A program made the translations under genes and the position numbers. 64,000 bases of DNA from Gnetum montanum (taxonomy: Eukaryota; Streptophyta; Gnetopsida; Gnetales; Gnetaceae). The stretch spans positions 436,729 to 500,728 of the forward strand of contig MNCI01030846.1 in the NCBI GenBank assembly GCA_015680685.1, read 5' to 3'. Positions 33,801 through 47,250 of the stretch are shown in pieces; position 1 is the first letter of the stretch; every line of letters starts with the position of its first letter. The notes below the pieces were generated by a model that saw only the letters and a program-made list of their open reading frames with translations, was not told the DNA's origin and did not search any database.

Positions 33801-34500
33801 CAATGGGCTCTTACTTAAACTTGTCAGGGATTTCCAACTTCCCCCAGTTGATATCTTTGGTGTTAGTTCTTGGAAGCTAGAAATGGACTTGCTATAATGA
33901 ATCTATTGTATCGATATAGGCACAAGTCAAGCTCTTAGTTGGTTCCATGCATAAAGTTGAATTACTCTCTAGGTCATCTATCAGCCACTAGGTGCCTTCC
34001 TATCTTGTGGCTACTGCATATAGGCATATTTGTATGTCAAATACTTGTGCACATTGATCACATGCAGAAAATGTTAAGCATTGTACAAACTAGGACTTCT
34101 GCATGCAGTTGCACCCTATGTCACCGTATGTGATGCATGGAACTTTCTTCTTCTCGATCTTCCCAAATGCATTTTCTTTTGATATCTCTATGGAAAGATC
34201 ACATATTCTTAGGCGCACATCAATCGTACTTATCCATGCTCTTCCCATTATGATTGGGAAGTCCCCCTTACAGTTGTTGACTTGGATCACTAGAAAATCA
34301 ACTAGATATGACCACCCACAAATAGTGGTGATAATGTCCTCCACTAGTTCCAATGGAATAGTGATGGACTAGTCAGCCAACTCTAAACAAATGTTACTCT
34401 TCTTTAGCGGAGGTAAGTTCTAGGTTTTATACATTTCCTAGGAGATTAAATTAACACTAGAGCCTAAATCCAAAAGAGCTTTACAAGGCTCATTTCCAAT
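33801..34500 (-). pseudogene. Retropepsin-like protease and linker, nested element
   Basis: LLDLGSSVNLIS (active site D-L-G) lies near 34440-34480. It is followed by LVEDIITTICGWSYLVDFLV and FPIIMGRAWISTIDVRLRI (34200-34353), then the linker, with stops, toward RT. It is collinear with 2938-3669. Confidence 0.8.
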
Positions 34501-37127
34501 GATTTGTAAATAAGTAAGAGGACTTCCAGAATCAGAAAATTTCCTAGGAAGATGATCAACTTTAATCCAATCAGTGATGGTGTGGGTTAACATAATAGTG
34601 TGCATTGAGTGCGGTTTTTGATTTGAAGGAAGCTTCGAAGATTCAAATGATAATAAGGCATTTGGATAATTAGCTGCTTGTGGTTGTCAGTACTTAGTTG
34701 GACTATTGGTTCTAAAGAAAGATCTCTTCTTTGATCGGTTGTTTGAACCAACAATATGTTGAAGATTGACAACCCTTGTAGTGTTATGTTGTTGTGGCTA
34801 GGCAGGAAGCTCGCCCTGCATAGTTGGAGTAGGTGGTAATGGAGCTAAGGATGGAAGAGATGCAAACAGATGAGAAGGATAGTATGTATGTGGAGCATCA
34901 CCCTGAGAAGAAGAAGTTCTATAGTACTCAAGGATTTGGTAGTGAGGTTGAAGAGCAACATGACTAGGAGAGTCACATAGAGAGATTGGCTACTGAATGT
35001 AATACCCATATGGGTCAAGTTGATGGTAAGGGTACTGCTAACGTGGTGGTGGCATCCCTCATAATTATGGGTGTTACCACCATTGATACTGTTCATTCAG
35101 TTGTGGTGGAGCTCCACTTGAATAATATGTCAAGGGTTGGTGAAACTGCCTTAGGTTACCTTGAGGATAAGGTAACCTTCTGGGTGTTTTCCTTTTGTTT
35201 AATTATGGGTTTAATACATACACCCCAGACTCTTGTAGATGTGACACCACTAGGTAACATCCCTTAGGATGGTCGTATTAGCAAATCTTACATCTACCAT
35301 CATTTTCCGTGTTTGAATCCACAACCTCTTTAATGATGGCAACCTTGTCCTTACCCTTGTTACGTGCATACTTAACTTCTTTCTTTTTCCTTCTCTCTCG
35401 ATCACTACTTTATTCTCTAGACTCCTCTACTATTTTTAGGATAATTTAAAATTTATCATCTACGGAGGTCCACATCTGATCCACCTTTGCTGATACTTTT
35501 GATGCAAATTTTTAAATGGGCAAGTCTTTCTATTCACCATCTCTTCAAGTGGTGACTCTTCTTCATTTTCGCAAAATCTAATTTCCTTCTTTCAAAGGGA
35601 AAGATATCTGTTGTACTCCTCTGCACTTTCTATTTTCCTCAACTCACCTTCCTCCTTGGCAACTTGCTCCAACAATCTTTGTATTTGATGGGCTCTAAGC
35701 TTGGATAGCCTTCCTTGGGCGTAAGTTTCAAGGGTTCTTCGCATTTCATACCTAAGCCCATCTACAAGATGGCATAGTTGTTCCTTTTGCAAGTAACCAT
35801 GGCCAGGGCAATGATGTAATAATGAATAATATCAATGCATGGTAGCATCCAAGGATTCGTATCCTTCTTGTTTCCATCATTGGATTTGCTTACATAGGTT
35901 GGACACTAGAGAGTACGTTTGATACTTATGGTTGAATAGCTCCAACATGGTACTCCATAGACAAATGGATTTCAGTTCTAAGGACCAGTACCAATTTTAT
36001 GCTTCCTTGATTAGTGTCTATGGAAAAAAATTTAGCTTTTTTCACTTGTTTTCTATATTCTACAAGGCACATGCATCATGAAATGCTTATAAATGATTTT
36101 AGAGATCAGCATTGTATCCCCCTTCAAATCGTGGGATGTTATTCATGTCTAGTCTTTTGATCCTATTGTCTTTTTGGTGCCTTGTTGGGATCCTAACAAC
36201 CTCTATTATGTCTAACATACTTCGAGTTGTGAGTAGGGGTTCATTGTAATCATGTTTTCTATGGCTTCTATGATGCCTATGTTGTTCCCTACTCTTCCTT
36301 CTTTCATGATGTGTCTCTCTGGAATGCCCTCATCCCCTTTCTCTATTGTTTTGTTGATAATTTCTATTTTTCTTACCATTGTCCTCATGGTCTTTCCCTT
36401 TGCAACTACATTTAAATCTCAAAGAAAAGGGGGAAGAAGATGGTAGAGGTGAAGAGGAAAGAGGACTGGCACCATGATGGCGCCTGTCACCTTCTCTTTG
36501 GTGGTTGCAACCTCGATCATGGTTACGATCAGAATGTTTATCATTATCATGCATTTGTGTTCCTTTTCTGAACCCTTTGTGTCCATTGGTATCAGAACCT
36601 GGGTTATGAATAGTTGAGTGAAGATTTTGATACTCAACTCCTTGATCGAAGTCAAAGAGAGGAACATCATCTTGTGGAAAATTTCCTAAGATAGGTTCAT
36701 CACTGTCGTTTTCACTTAGGACATACGAGACATCCTGAGACTACTTCCCCTTCACAGATTCATAATGTCTCTCCTGTTGTAGATCCCTCTAGCATTGTAC
36801 CTCCATGGGTCAATAATCTCTCGAATCTTGTTCATGCACAATGTACTCTGCCTGTAAGTGCTACATACCAATTCGTGTGAGAGCACAAAGAAGCATGCTT
36901 GGGATTGAGTGATCAGGAGGCAACACTATGCTACCTTCTAAATTATGCCATCACAGTTGTTCATCCTAGTGGAGGATAAATGTAAATTTTGGTACATACT
37001 CATAAGGATGAGCGTCTACCATGCAAAACTGTTGGGGCACTAGTGGATCATCATGTGTACCCTGCCTTCCGTTCTTCATGGTATTGGACCTAGTCAACGA
37101 AACATTCTTATAAGAAGAAGGAGACAT
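34501..37127 (-). pseudogene. Retrotransposon gag, nested element
   Basis: Start ATG at 37127 (MSPSSYKNVSLTRSN), about 90 bases from the PBS. The leader has YVPKFTFILH followed by a stop. A charged His/Arg/Asn-rich region (36330-36554) follows; then gag-domain remnants near 35880-36080; then GLRYEMRRTLETYAQGRLSK (35690-35760); then a degraded knuckle near 35260 and a Pro/Tyr-rich tail (34800-35080). Two reading frames are used, and stops are frequent. Confidence 0.72.
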
Positions 37128-37216
37128 GATTGATTACTTAGTGTGTGGTAACTTTAATGGTTTTTTCCAACGATGGAAGGATTTTTTAATTTTTCATCAG
37201 CGCACAAACAACAAAA

Positions 37217-37234
37217 TCCTCGGCAACGGTGCCA
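37217..37234 (-). other. Primer binding site (tRNA-Asp type)
   Basis: The minus strand reads TGGCACCGTTGCCGAGGA, one base inside the LTR end. It differs from the element at 6368 at two or three sites. Confidence 0.8.
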
Positions 37235-37235
37235 A

Positions 37236-37525
37236 TGATGAGTGACGAGGTATCCCTATGCCCAACCATACGAATATGAGCATTCACATGCGATCTAGTC
37301 AAACTCTGAGGATTAAGTGCTTATGTGTGTACAAAGAACAAGGATGAGTTATGTAATCATTGTCTTCCCAAGCTTACTTGTAAGGCACAATTGTATGGTT
37401 AAGTAAACTCAAGGTATATGATTTTTATGTTTTTTATATTTTCTATCTTAGCCTCCTAAGTGTGTGCAATGAAAAGATTTCATTAACTAATGGGTTTTGT
37501 AACTCTAATGTGAATAAAATCCTAA
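37236..37525 (-). repeat. Truncated 5' LTR of the nested minus-strand element
   Basis: It matches the first ~290 bases of 28179-29042 at about 90%, and the differences are largely C/T and G/A. It ends at AAATCCTAA, and the host protease sequence starts with overlapping CTAATA, so the break was repaired at 4-6 bases of microhomology. TATA and U3 are lost on this side. Confidence 0.85.
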
Positions 37526-37966
37526 TATGGAATTTCTAATCATCATGGGGAGGGCATGGCTTAGCATCATTGATGCTAGGCTAAACATGAGAGATTCATC
37601 TTTGGAGATCTTAAAAGAGGACAATCATGGAATCATCCATACACAAAGAATTCCATGCATAACTACTAAAAGAAAAGGATGCAGTAGTGGACCAAATATT
37701 CAAAATTCTAACACAATCAAGTCATTAGTTCACAACAATAGCAAACAACCAATGTGTGTAATCAAAAGAGTAGAAGCCACAAAACCAAAAGAAACCATGT
37801 GGCTACTAACTAAGAACTTTAATTTATCTAACATATGCATGGAAACACGTGAAACACTTATTAATTCTCATATGAAGAAAATGACTTCAACTAAGAACTT
37901 GGAAATGAAAATATTAACTCATAAACACACACTAGTGGAAAAGGAAAATAAGAACTTAGATGATTA
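37526..37966 (+). pseudogene. Athila-like protease C-terminal part, copy B
   Basis: FLIIMGRAWLSIIDARLNM continues to HTQRIPCITT and then about 95 more open codons (Lys/Thr/Asn-rich, ending KENKNLDD). The N-terminal half with the active site is lost to the deletion at 37525. In autonomous relatives the linker and RT would follow; here a 3' region follows instead (marker TTCATGGGGGAGAC at 38101), so RT, RNase H and integrase are cleanly missing. Confidence 0.7.
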
Positions 37967-40208
37967 AAACTCAACTACCATCAAGATCACATGGGATAAT
38001 CATAACAAAGTTAAATCCCTAAAAATGGGAAGAGAAACATTCAAAGTGTATGATCAAGGAGACCTAGGAATCATTTTTCAAACACTTGTTCAAGAGTTTA
38101 TTCATGGGGGAGACGCCCTATCATGACTTGGGAATTAATAAGTGATTTTTCATTTTCTTTTCATTTTTCAAATTCTTTTACATTTTTCTCATTTTTTTTA
38201 TACTTTCTCATTTCTTCAATTTTTCACATTCTTTAATATTTTTCAATTCTTTAACACTTTTCATTCTTTATAATTTTTCACAATTTTTATCATCTTTTCC
38301 ATTTCTTTTATACTCTGTTTCAAACCCTTTGTAAATAATTTTTGATCATTAATAAAACACATTTAAATAAACTCAAGATGTAGCCCAATAAGGTGAAAAT
38401 TTTTCTATGATATCAAGTCATGAGAGATTGATTGTTTGCACATTGAGCTCACATCATCCATCCATCCATTCCAATAATAAGAGGCTCTTACCATGGCCAT
38501 AATGATATTCTTTCCATCATCAAACTAAGAATAAACTTGTGATCATTACGCCTAGATAGAAAAGTGAAGAACTAAGGGGGAATGAAAAGGGAGTGACATC
38601 AAAGGGACTTGTGGATTCTTTTTGGATTATTATTATAAGTTCTATCATGTTGCTAAGGTTGTATTATATCCTTGTAGATCTAATGAAAAATGGGAGTAAG
38701 AGTAAAATAAGTGCTACCTTAAAAGCTTGACACAAATAATAAATAAAAGGGCACAAAATAAATTTCTAGTGGTTCCATTGGAAAGACATGTTACCTATGC
38801 CTAAAGGTAGGTGGCTTCCCAAGAATCTAAAAAAAATAAACAAGTGCCATGAATAAACTCCCCCCTTGGGCAATATGCCAAGTGACAATACTCCTTGCAA
38901 CATTGATAGTCTAACAATTGTAATTCCAGGAGATGACACGATGGGATGTCACTGGATGTGGTCTAGACTTGATTTGAATCTTGGATAGAAGGCTAATGAT
39001 TACGTTAACCACTAATCAAACAAAAGAATTCATTATGCCTAGGGTAGGACACCTCACATACCAATTTTTGGAATCCCTTCTAAGCCCATTTCATCTCACT
39101 GTTTGAATAATCATAACTTATGACTTTGTGTAACATAGAGTTATTTTTCCAATTTAGTGGTACTAACATGTGTGTTTTGCTAAATAAGTATGTGGTTACA
39201 TTCAACTCCTTAAGTGCCTAAGGACACTTTTAGGCATGGTTATACAAGGGCATTAAGGGCTAGAGCCTGCTTTGGAAAGGACCCACTTGTATAACTATTG
39301 TATCTTATACCTGCCAAATGACTCCACATCATCTTGAGCCTTCCAATTCCAATAAAAAACAATAAATACTTCCCATATCATTCACACTATCCATTCTAAT
39401 AACACAACAATGTTATCTTTCTCATTCGTTCAATCAATACTTCATATAGTTTCATAGCCCAAGATTCTTTAATCATAGACTTTCAATGCTTATTTTTCAT
39501 AATTAAAGCATCATCTCCATTTCAAGACCCTTTCAACATGATGCATATCTTCCAACTATTCTATGGGACTCAATTTTTTCAGAGAAAAACATTCAAAAAT
39601 CTTATTTTTTCTATGATGACATCGTATCTATGATATTGCAGGCACCTATGATATTCCATCTACGATGCCATATTTATGATATCACACCCATAAACACTAT
39701 ATATAGTATGGGGGAGTTAGAAAATTTTTTTATTTCTAAATTTCATAAGAAGGGAGTTGTTGCCAATTTTTCTTTGTATTTAAGGGCTCTAACACTCCAT
39801 CTTATAGCATCCATAACTTGCTCATTATTGCCTCAATTTGCATGATTTTTAAATCTATGTGATTCTAGAGTGATCACCTTAGTTGTGGGGCTGCTAGTAA
39901 GGGGAAATTTAAGTCGATTGTTTTGAAATTGCTAATAATCAGAAGGTATTATAGGGGTAATTCTAAAGAGACATAGTAAGAATTTTTAAAGTAAATCACT
40001 CATGTTAAGGCCAAAAAAACTTTAAGAAAACTTCTAATTAATCATGTCACTCATTTAAAGTACTAATGGGGTTGTTATTGGAAAATTTTCCAACTCTGCA
40101 ATCATAATGAACTAAGAACTTGATGTAACTAAGGGTATGAGTAAGGTACCAAATTTTTGCTCATGTATGAGAATACTTTAGTAATTCCAAACCCTTCATT
40201 GATTATAG
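37967..40208 (+). other. Internal non-coding region of the non-autonomous element, copy B
   Basis: Collinear with 20466-22403. It contains a T/C-rich tract (38140-38325), a conserved block near 38440-38490, a block near 38930-38975, the internal TATA block at 39605-39715, and an acceptor-like ATTGATTATAG just before ORF2. No ORF is supported. Confidence 0.6.
39605..39715 (+). promoter_or_regulatory. Internal promoter-like block, copy B
   Basis: A run of TCTATGATATTG, CCTATGATATTCC, TCTACGATGCC and TTATGATATCAC motifs is followed by the TATA-like ACTATATATAGT (39698-39709) and GGGGGAG. It is aligned in position with 21795-21960. A secondary transcription start for ORF2 is inferred. Confidence 0.5.
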
Positions 40209-41296
40209 ATGTCCCCAAAAAGAGGAGCACAAGGAGAACTTCTATGATTGATAAGAAAAAGACCACAAGGCCATAGAAGAAGATAAGTGAGCAAGAGAAA
40301 TCCGTAAGTAGAACAAGGAGAGCATGAGGCACAATCCTTCAACATTCATCAACAAACTCTTGCCATAAAGTAATCTACTCAAAGAAGTGGATGTTTGACT
40401 AGTTCCCATCTAGGGACAACAACCGACATTGTCACCTAAATGCCTTTAGGCTATTCAAGAAAAATCCATCATGTCAATAGTCATTATGGAACTCAACTTT
40501 TGTCCTTTTTTAAAATTTGCTCCAAAAGTTGTTAAGGCCCAACTTCAATCATCTCCTTTGTGACCTACTCTAACAAACAATGAAGAGTGGTATCTAGGAG
40601 AAACACTCTAGTTTTGGAAAAATTAAGAAGTTGATGATCCAGTCAAAATTAAAGGAATCTTAGGATCTTACTCAATTAAGGCAATCATAGAGGTATTGAA
40701 TGTGCCTAATCAAGGAGCAAAGGTGGCACAGATATCAACTAGATCTCATGTAGATGCCAAGAAGTTGTGGTAGAAGTGGGTGTATGGTAAGGAAAATAAA
40801 GAATACAATGAATTAACTATAAAAGAAAAGATCTATTTCAAAATTTATCACTTATCACCTGTTTCCTACCAAGAGATGAGATCGAATCTCTACATATGTG
40901 GCCAGAGAAAGTGCAATATTAATGAGAAAGTTCAATGCAAACGTTACTCACCTCTACTTTACAAACATCAAAAGGTAGTTCAAGGAGAAGAGGGTAGGGA
41001 AGTTAACACTTCCATTTCCTTGCCTAATCTGGAAGTTATGTAAATGAGCTAGCATCCTAGGATATATAAATGATGCATTAACGTAGACACATAATGCTTC
41101 CTATGCTAAAATTCTCAAGCCAGTGCTTCCCAAAAAGGACCAATTAGAAGAACAACCAAGCACTAAAGAAACTACCTAAACCATAGGAAAATAGTCATAA
41201 TAACTACAAGTTCCACCACCACCACTACAAGATTACAGACCTTCAATGAGTCATCTACAACAAATTATAGAAACTATTGGATGGGGAAGTAGGAAA
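40209..41296 (+). pseudogene. Element ORF2, plant-transposon-like domain, copy B
   Basis: The ATG at 40209 directly follows TTATAG. From 40486 it reads MELNFCPFLKFAPKVVKAQL, then VKIKGILGSYSIKAIIEVLN, then TIKEKIYFKIYHLSP and sequence matching ISTYAARG...LMRK of the other copy in a shifted frame. It is broken by stops and at least one frameshift between 40380 and 40470. It is interrupted at 41297 by the Tat-derived element; the coiled-coil part resumes at about 50135. Confidence 0.55.
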
Positions 41297-43018
41297 TGAA
41301 ACACCAAAAAAATTTTGGTCTACTACTTCTTGACTACAAATATGGCTAAGTTTTAGAATGATTATACTTTTCACAAATTTTTCTAAGTGCTAAGACTATG
41401 CTCTCCACTACTGGAACTACACTCCAAAGTGTAGTTAGTGTAGTCAACACACAAACACTAGTTTTGCAAGATTTTTCTAAGTGTCAGAATGATGACACTT
41501 GCTATAGAATTTTTCTAAGTGCTCGGACTACACTCTCCACTATTGGGACTATGCTCTAGAAAGTAGTCAGTGTAGTTAGCATGGAAGCACACTTTTTGTA
41601 GAATTTTCTAACTATTGGAACTACACTCCTAACTACATTCTAGAGCATAGTCAACATAGTCAGCTTTGAAGCCAAATTTTGCAGGATTTTCTCTAAGTGT
41701 TGTGACTATGCTCACCCCCAATTAGGAGCGTAGTTAGCCTCCTTGGAGCATAGTCAACACTTAACCACATTTTGCCAAATATTTTGCCTAAGTCTAGAAC
41801 TATGCTCTCATCTAGTTCAAAGGGTAGTCAAGCGTAGATGGCAAAAACAACCTCCAAAGGCCCCCACAATGCGACATTGGCATTCACATCAACTCCAACA
41901 CACCTCCAGCAGTAGCATTTATCTTTTTTGAATTCCCCTTTTCCCTAAAATTATAACTACACTCTACATCACTTGCCATAGTGGACAACATAGTCCTAGA
42001 GTGTAGTCACCAAACATTGCATTTTTTGGCATTTTTGGCATTTTCTTAGGTGCATTATAATCTTCTTGGCACTTGCACAAGCAGTTAGTGAGCATAGTGA
42101 TAGTCTCTTACCCTTGCAGAGTCTATCAAAGCACCATAGAGTGTAGTTGGGGTTAGCATAGTTCTAACTACCTCATAGCATAGTATCAACTACCACATTG
42201 TCACGTGGTGCTCAATCCACATTCTGGGCTAACCCTAGCCCTATAAATATCCTTGGACCCCCAACATTTTAGGGGTTGACATTTTTGGCATTTCACAATC
42301 TTGGCAGTTGGCATTCTTAGCATTAGCACTTTGGCTTTAGGTAAGCAATACCCAAAGGCATACTACAGAGAGGCAAAGTCATACATTATGGCCCACCATA
42401 GCCCTATTGCAGCTTTGCAGGACACCATAGCCCATGGTACACCACAACAACCAACTCGGCAGGAATGAACATCACAACGAGTGCCAAACTTCATAGCCAG
42501 ACACTACTAAGACTATGAATATGCTCTCCACTATGCTTTTTGTACACCATGTACCTTCTAAACCCCTTTTGGAGTTAACTATGCTTTATCCCATTTAGGG
42601 TGGTGTCCCATTTCTCTCTCCTATTTCTTGCATTTTCTTTGCATTTTTTGCATTTTTTAGGCAGTATCACATTGTAACTATGCTTGGGTGGTAGTCTCCA
42701 TGGGTTGGCACCCTTGTTTCAGCTGAAACCCTTGATTACACTCACCCCCATTCCATGACTATGCTCTACACTTAGCACTGTGAAACACTGCTAGAATAGT
42801 TAGCACCATTTTTCATCATTTGCATTTGCACCTTGGCTAACCATTGCATCCCCTAGTTGCATCCACTACCCTGGCTACAATCAGAAAACCCCTTGTTTGA
42901 TTGACAAGACTAGACAAGGCACTCCACCTCTATTTTTAGCAGGCCCTTGTCCAAAGGCAAGGTTGGGTTGTGCAATTGTTGACCCCTCGGTGATTCCAAC
43001 CACCAACATTTTTACTCA
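41297..43018 (+). repeat. 5' LTR of the Tat-derived element
   Basis: It starts TGAAACACC and probably ends ACTCA at 43018. It contains repeated modules built on GACTAYRCTC...GAGYRTAGTC arms (41340-41800) and a TATA box CTATAAATA at 42241-42249. Compared with the 3' LTR it has about 445 extra bases between 42540 and 42985. Confidence 0.7.
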
Positions 43019-43329
43019 TGATAGTTTCTAGTGCCATTTCCTTCTTTGGTGTTGTCTTGCATGTTCTCTACACCCCGGTTAGTGTAGATTATACCCCATT
43101 GTTGGTCCCCCTAGGACGTCGCGTAGCAACACAAATTGTGCTATTCTCTACTATTTTTCCTAAGTCTTCATTCTTTGAGCATAGAGAGCATAGTTAGCTC
43201 TTAGCATATGGAGCATAGTCTCCATACCTAGGCAATTTTTTCATAGTTTTAATACTTAGTCATTTTTCTACATTTTCCAAAGTTAGTCATTTTTTTGCAA
43301 ATAGTAACTTGTAATACCCATTTTCATAG

Positions 43330-45735
43330 CTTAATCTACAAACATGAACCCAAATTAGCCTTCCACAAACACACATGACACCTTCTTCATCCACCTAGAG
43401 TGTGTCATGCTCAGCCATGAACAATACAACTTTATTTGTCCCAAAATCCAAGTAGGATTACCCATGGATAACCTTGACATAGAGGAAAAATAGGACTTTG
43501 AACAAGTCCACTGGGAAAAACGAGAGCACAACCCCTCATCATTTGACATAATCCCACTCATAGAGTCCTATTGCTAGTTTTTGTCACAACTTATCCATGA
43601 AAATGAGCATGACGTGAGGACTAGCTATGAGGAAGCCTCACAGGAGGAAGAAGACAAGTTCAAGGCCCGCTCCAAACCTGAGAGCCCCCTCTACACCATA
43701 TTCCAAAAACTACTCCATAGTTTGGTAGTGAATGTGTAACCCAACCCTACGTCCATGTAGGGGCCATCTCTTAGCCCCAAATGATTCAAGCATCCTATGT
43801 CTTACCTATCTCATCAATGCCCTCAATGTTAATCCAACCCACCTATGCATGGCTTGCCTTAATCACTATGCCCATGGCATAGCCAACACATCAACCACAT
43901 CACATGACTTTGCAAATAACAATCTAGCCCTGTGTCATACAACCCACACAAGCCCAATCAACGTAACCAACTGGCACATCTCCAAGCTTGGATTAGGCAT
44001 TCCAGCTAATCCAAAGTTTGATGGAGGAGATTAATTGACTCAAAGCTACCTCCTTCAAAATCATCAAGGTGGTGGAATTTTACCAAGATGAACCTATAAG
44101 TCCTATAGTCCCACCCCTAACTCTTCCGACTAGGGTCCCGCTACCTCAACTCACCAAGTAGAATGGTGAAAAGGACCCCAAAGTCACTTGGTCACATTCA
44201 GGTCCAAGTGCTTAGTGCTTCAAGCTTGGTCACACACAATCATCTACATGTTTACCATGTCCCTAACTAGAAAAGCCTTAGACTAGTACTAGCACTACCT
44301 AGGGCTTCTATCTCCTCCTTGGAGGACCTCCTAAGCTAATTCGTGACACGCATCAAGTACAACTTGAAAAATAAAGCAATCCTTGACTAGCTCATGCAAG
44401 TCAAGTAGGGCCACCTAGAGCCCATGCCAAAATTTCTTCAATGTTGGAGCATCACATTAAACAAAATGTGAGAACCCCTAGCAAAGATGCACCTCTTGGC
44501 CATCTTCAAGGATGCAATTAACAACTTTATCAAGTTAAAACTGTACTACCTAGCCTTAAAGTCTTTGACCCAAGCCTTTGCCCAAATGAAGGGCATAGAA
44601 GAGGCAGTGCAAGCAAGAAATGACCTAACCTATGTGGCCTATAGAAACCATCATGCAAGAAAGCAAAATGTAATAGTGGTAATGGTAGCCACACATGAAA
44701 AAGCAACCAATCAAGGCTAGATAGCTAGGTAGCCCAAGAACCCAACACACAAAGTCACCAACTCTAGTGCCCAAGCAACCAACTTACCTACATCAGTAGG
44801 GGCCATAGCACAAGCTACTCCAAGGCCCAACTTTGAGTGTAAGGATCACTCAAGGTATACCTTATTGCCATGCAAATGCTTAGAATTTCTAGAAAAACTA
44901 ATGACAGCTAGGCTTATCCAATACAAGCAAGTGTTAGAGACTACTCACTAATGTCACGACAAGTACTATGAACTACTAAGGAATCCTACCTCAGCAATAC
45001 CAAATGAGCCCCTGGTCCTTGAACACTTTAGACTAGACTAATTCTATTATTACCATTAGTTGTCTAGTCATAATACAGACTTTTGTTAAACTTTGCAAAG
45101 AATGATAGAAAGGGGCCAATTGGCACTTGATGTAGCAAACTAGTCCAACACAGATGATGTTGCCTATGTCATCAACACCATTAGCATTGGTGGCAAGTTA
45201 GCACCAGTAAAGAAGCCTTTCATGGTCCACATGCCTTCTAGCAATGCAAAGGTCCCCTTAGCCTCCATGAGCCAGAGGCCTCCCTTTGTGGTCAAAGTGC
45301 CACCTTAGGCACCCACAACAACCTTCGTGGTTAGGGTTCCACGGCCATTGTTTGCTACGATGTTAAACTAGCATGTTATAGCAACAACAACTGCTAAACA
45401 ATAATTTTTCATTAGGGTGTCATAACACTTTGGCCCTGCACCTACCTAAAGCCTGATAGTGGGCAACGTATTGGTCCCTTCTTCTCCAAAGGCCAACCCC
45501 ACTAACAACACCAATAAATCCACCAAATGGCAACACAAGAGGTTGAATGAGTGCCTCACAAATGAAATGGCTAGGCAAAAACAAGACCAAAGAGAACTTG
45601 GTTTGCCAAAGTTGGTCCTTGTCCCTACAATTACTATGGCTAAAGCAAAGGCCACAACTAGCAAAGCACAACCACACACTAAGGCCCCTAAGCAAGCCAA
45701 GAAAATTAAGCCTAAGTCCCCTTCATGAGAGATCC
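43330..45735 (+). pseudogene. Tat/Ogre-type gag, broken
   Basis: From about 43980 a frame reads NWHISKLGLGIPANPKFDGGD. Then, with frame changes, come gag-domain segments MFTMSLTRKAL and SISSLEDLLS. At 44487-44720 follows LLAIFKDAINNFIKLKLYY and VAYRNHHARK. Near 44855-45130, YTLLPCKCLEFLEKL and SSHNTDFC...LQRMIERGQL match the pattern near the protease in Tat/Ogre polyproteins, where a CxYH...GHSxExC motif precedes a xLKxxIxxLI helix. Many stops. Tat-type gag is the best reading; individual frames are uncertain. Confidence 0.6.
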
Positions 45736-46049
45736 ATCTCTAAAGCTTCATGGAGGAGGTGAAGGCCAACATAATGGCCGATGGCAAGGACTTCGTGGTT
45801 GCACTAACCTAGGTAAAATAAATGCTCAAGAAAAAAAAACACAACATTGAGCCTGTATGACTTAGTCATGACCTCATCTACCCATAGCCAAGAACTGGCT
45901 CAAATGTTTTCCTCCATTCCTATTATAGAGGACATCCCTGCAAATGAGAATGCCATCTGTGTAGCGATGTTGCCTCTTATGCCACAAGAATCAAGTTCAA
46001 CATCCCTAGCATTTTGTGACAAGGTAGTCAAAATCAACCTCAAATGAGG

Positions 46050-46490
46050 GAAGTCACAATAGCTCCACTGTCTATTATCATATGCATTAGGTAGTGCGCC
46101 ATCCATAGGGTGCACATTGATGATGATGTGACAACAAACGTAGTTCTGTAGACCATTGTTGACAAGCTAGGCCTAATAGAGTAGATTAGGCCAACCAAAA
46201 CCATGTGTTTAAAATCCTTCAATAGAGCACACATCACTATCAAGGGTACAATCAACATAGCCTTTATGGTAGGGGAGTAGTTCCCCACCTCCACAAAATT
46301 CACTATCATAGAGGAGATGTTAGTCTTTAACCTAATCTTAGGCAGGCCTTGGCTAGCCTAGCTACAAGCCATCTCCTCTCCCATCCACTAGGAAATCCAC
46401 CTTCCACACAAAGGTGATCAAGTTATCATCCATGATGATAATGCCTCCCCTCTAGCCATCCATAACATAGACATGGGGCAAGTGTTAGAG
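46050..46490 (+). pseudogene. Tat/Ogre-type protease remnant
   Basis: Reads VHIDDDVTTNVVL, VDKLGLIE, SFNRAHITIKGTINIAFMVGE, then MLVFNLILGRPWLA and IHLPHKGDQVI. This matches the layout of Tat/Ogre proteases (active site, FNG...GTI, ILGRPW). The catalytic triplet is D-D-D where D-T-G or D-S-G is expected. Several stops interrupt it. No RT follows; the sequence turns into A/T-rich DNA and tandem repeats. Confidence 0.6.
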
Positions 46491-46904
46491 GTGGAATTTC
46501 CCAATGATACACTTATAGCCGACAACAAAATGCATAAGGTGACACATGTAAATGAGTAGTAGAAGCTAACACATCCGAACAAGTGGTGCATCCTAGGCCT
46601 TGCACACCTCCTAATCCACATCGGATTAGGAAACAACCACGTGACCAAGGGATCCCCTTCGCCCACACATACTAGGCACCTCCCTACCCTTTGCTGCTAC
46701 ATGCCATGCATTTTTAACTTTGTCTTGCATTGCATTAGTTTACACATTTACATTTAGCCTACTCACCTAGATTACACATCGTTTCACTTTGTTTTACTTA
46801 TTCATTTACCTTGTTTATGCATTCACCCACTTAGTTTATGCATTAACCTCAAAACATATATAAATTAGAAACATTAAAATCACAAAACTACCTATGGCCT
46901 AAAA

Positions 46905-47250
46905 TGGCCTTAAACTAGTAATGGTCCCCCATGGCCTTAAACTGGCACCTCCGACCTGCCATGGCCTTAAACTGGCACCTCCGACCTACCATGGCCTTAA
47001 ACTAGCATCTACAGCCTAGAATGGCCCTAAAACTACCAACCTCTATAATGTCTCGAAATGGCCCAAAACTATCATCATGGCCCACCATGGCCTTAAACTA
47101 GCACCTCTAGCCCACCATGGCCTTAAACTAGCACCTACGGCCCACCATGACTGTAAACTGGGACCTATGACTTGCCATGACCTTAAACTAGCAACATGTA
47201 GCCCAAAATGGCCTTAAACTAGCATCTACAGCCTAGAATGACCCAAAACT
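46905..47250 (+). repeat. 30-bp minisatellite, first block
   Basis: About eleven units of roughly 30 bp on the theme CCATGGCCTTAAACTAGCAC followed by a variable CTACGGCC-like part. ATGGCC starts fall at 46931, 46961, 46991, 47021, 47087, 47117, 47147, 47177 and 47208. It lies in the 3' non-coding part of the Tat-derived element. Confidence 0.85.

Larger units (their letters stand above)
28179..37525 (-). mobile_element. Athila/Tat-lineage gypsy element, nested, minus strand
   Basis: A 9.3-kb element with a complete 3' LTR (28179-29042), 3' region, integrase, RNase H, RT, protease, gag, PBS (37217-37234), and only the PBS-side part of the 5' LTR (37236-37525). It is the same gag-pol family as the element at 1-7281. 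It sits inside the plus-strand gag. On its right the host resumes at the protease, so the missing U3/R part of the 5' LTR and about 1.2 kb of host were lost together. Confidence 0.85.
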
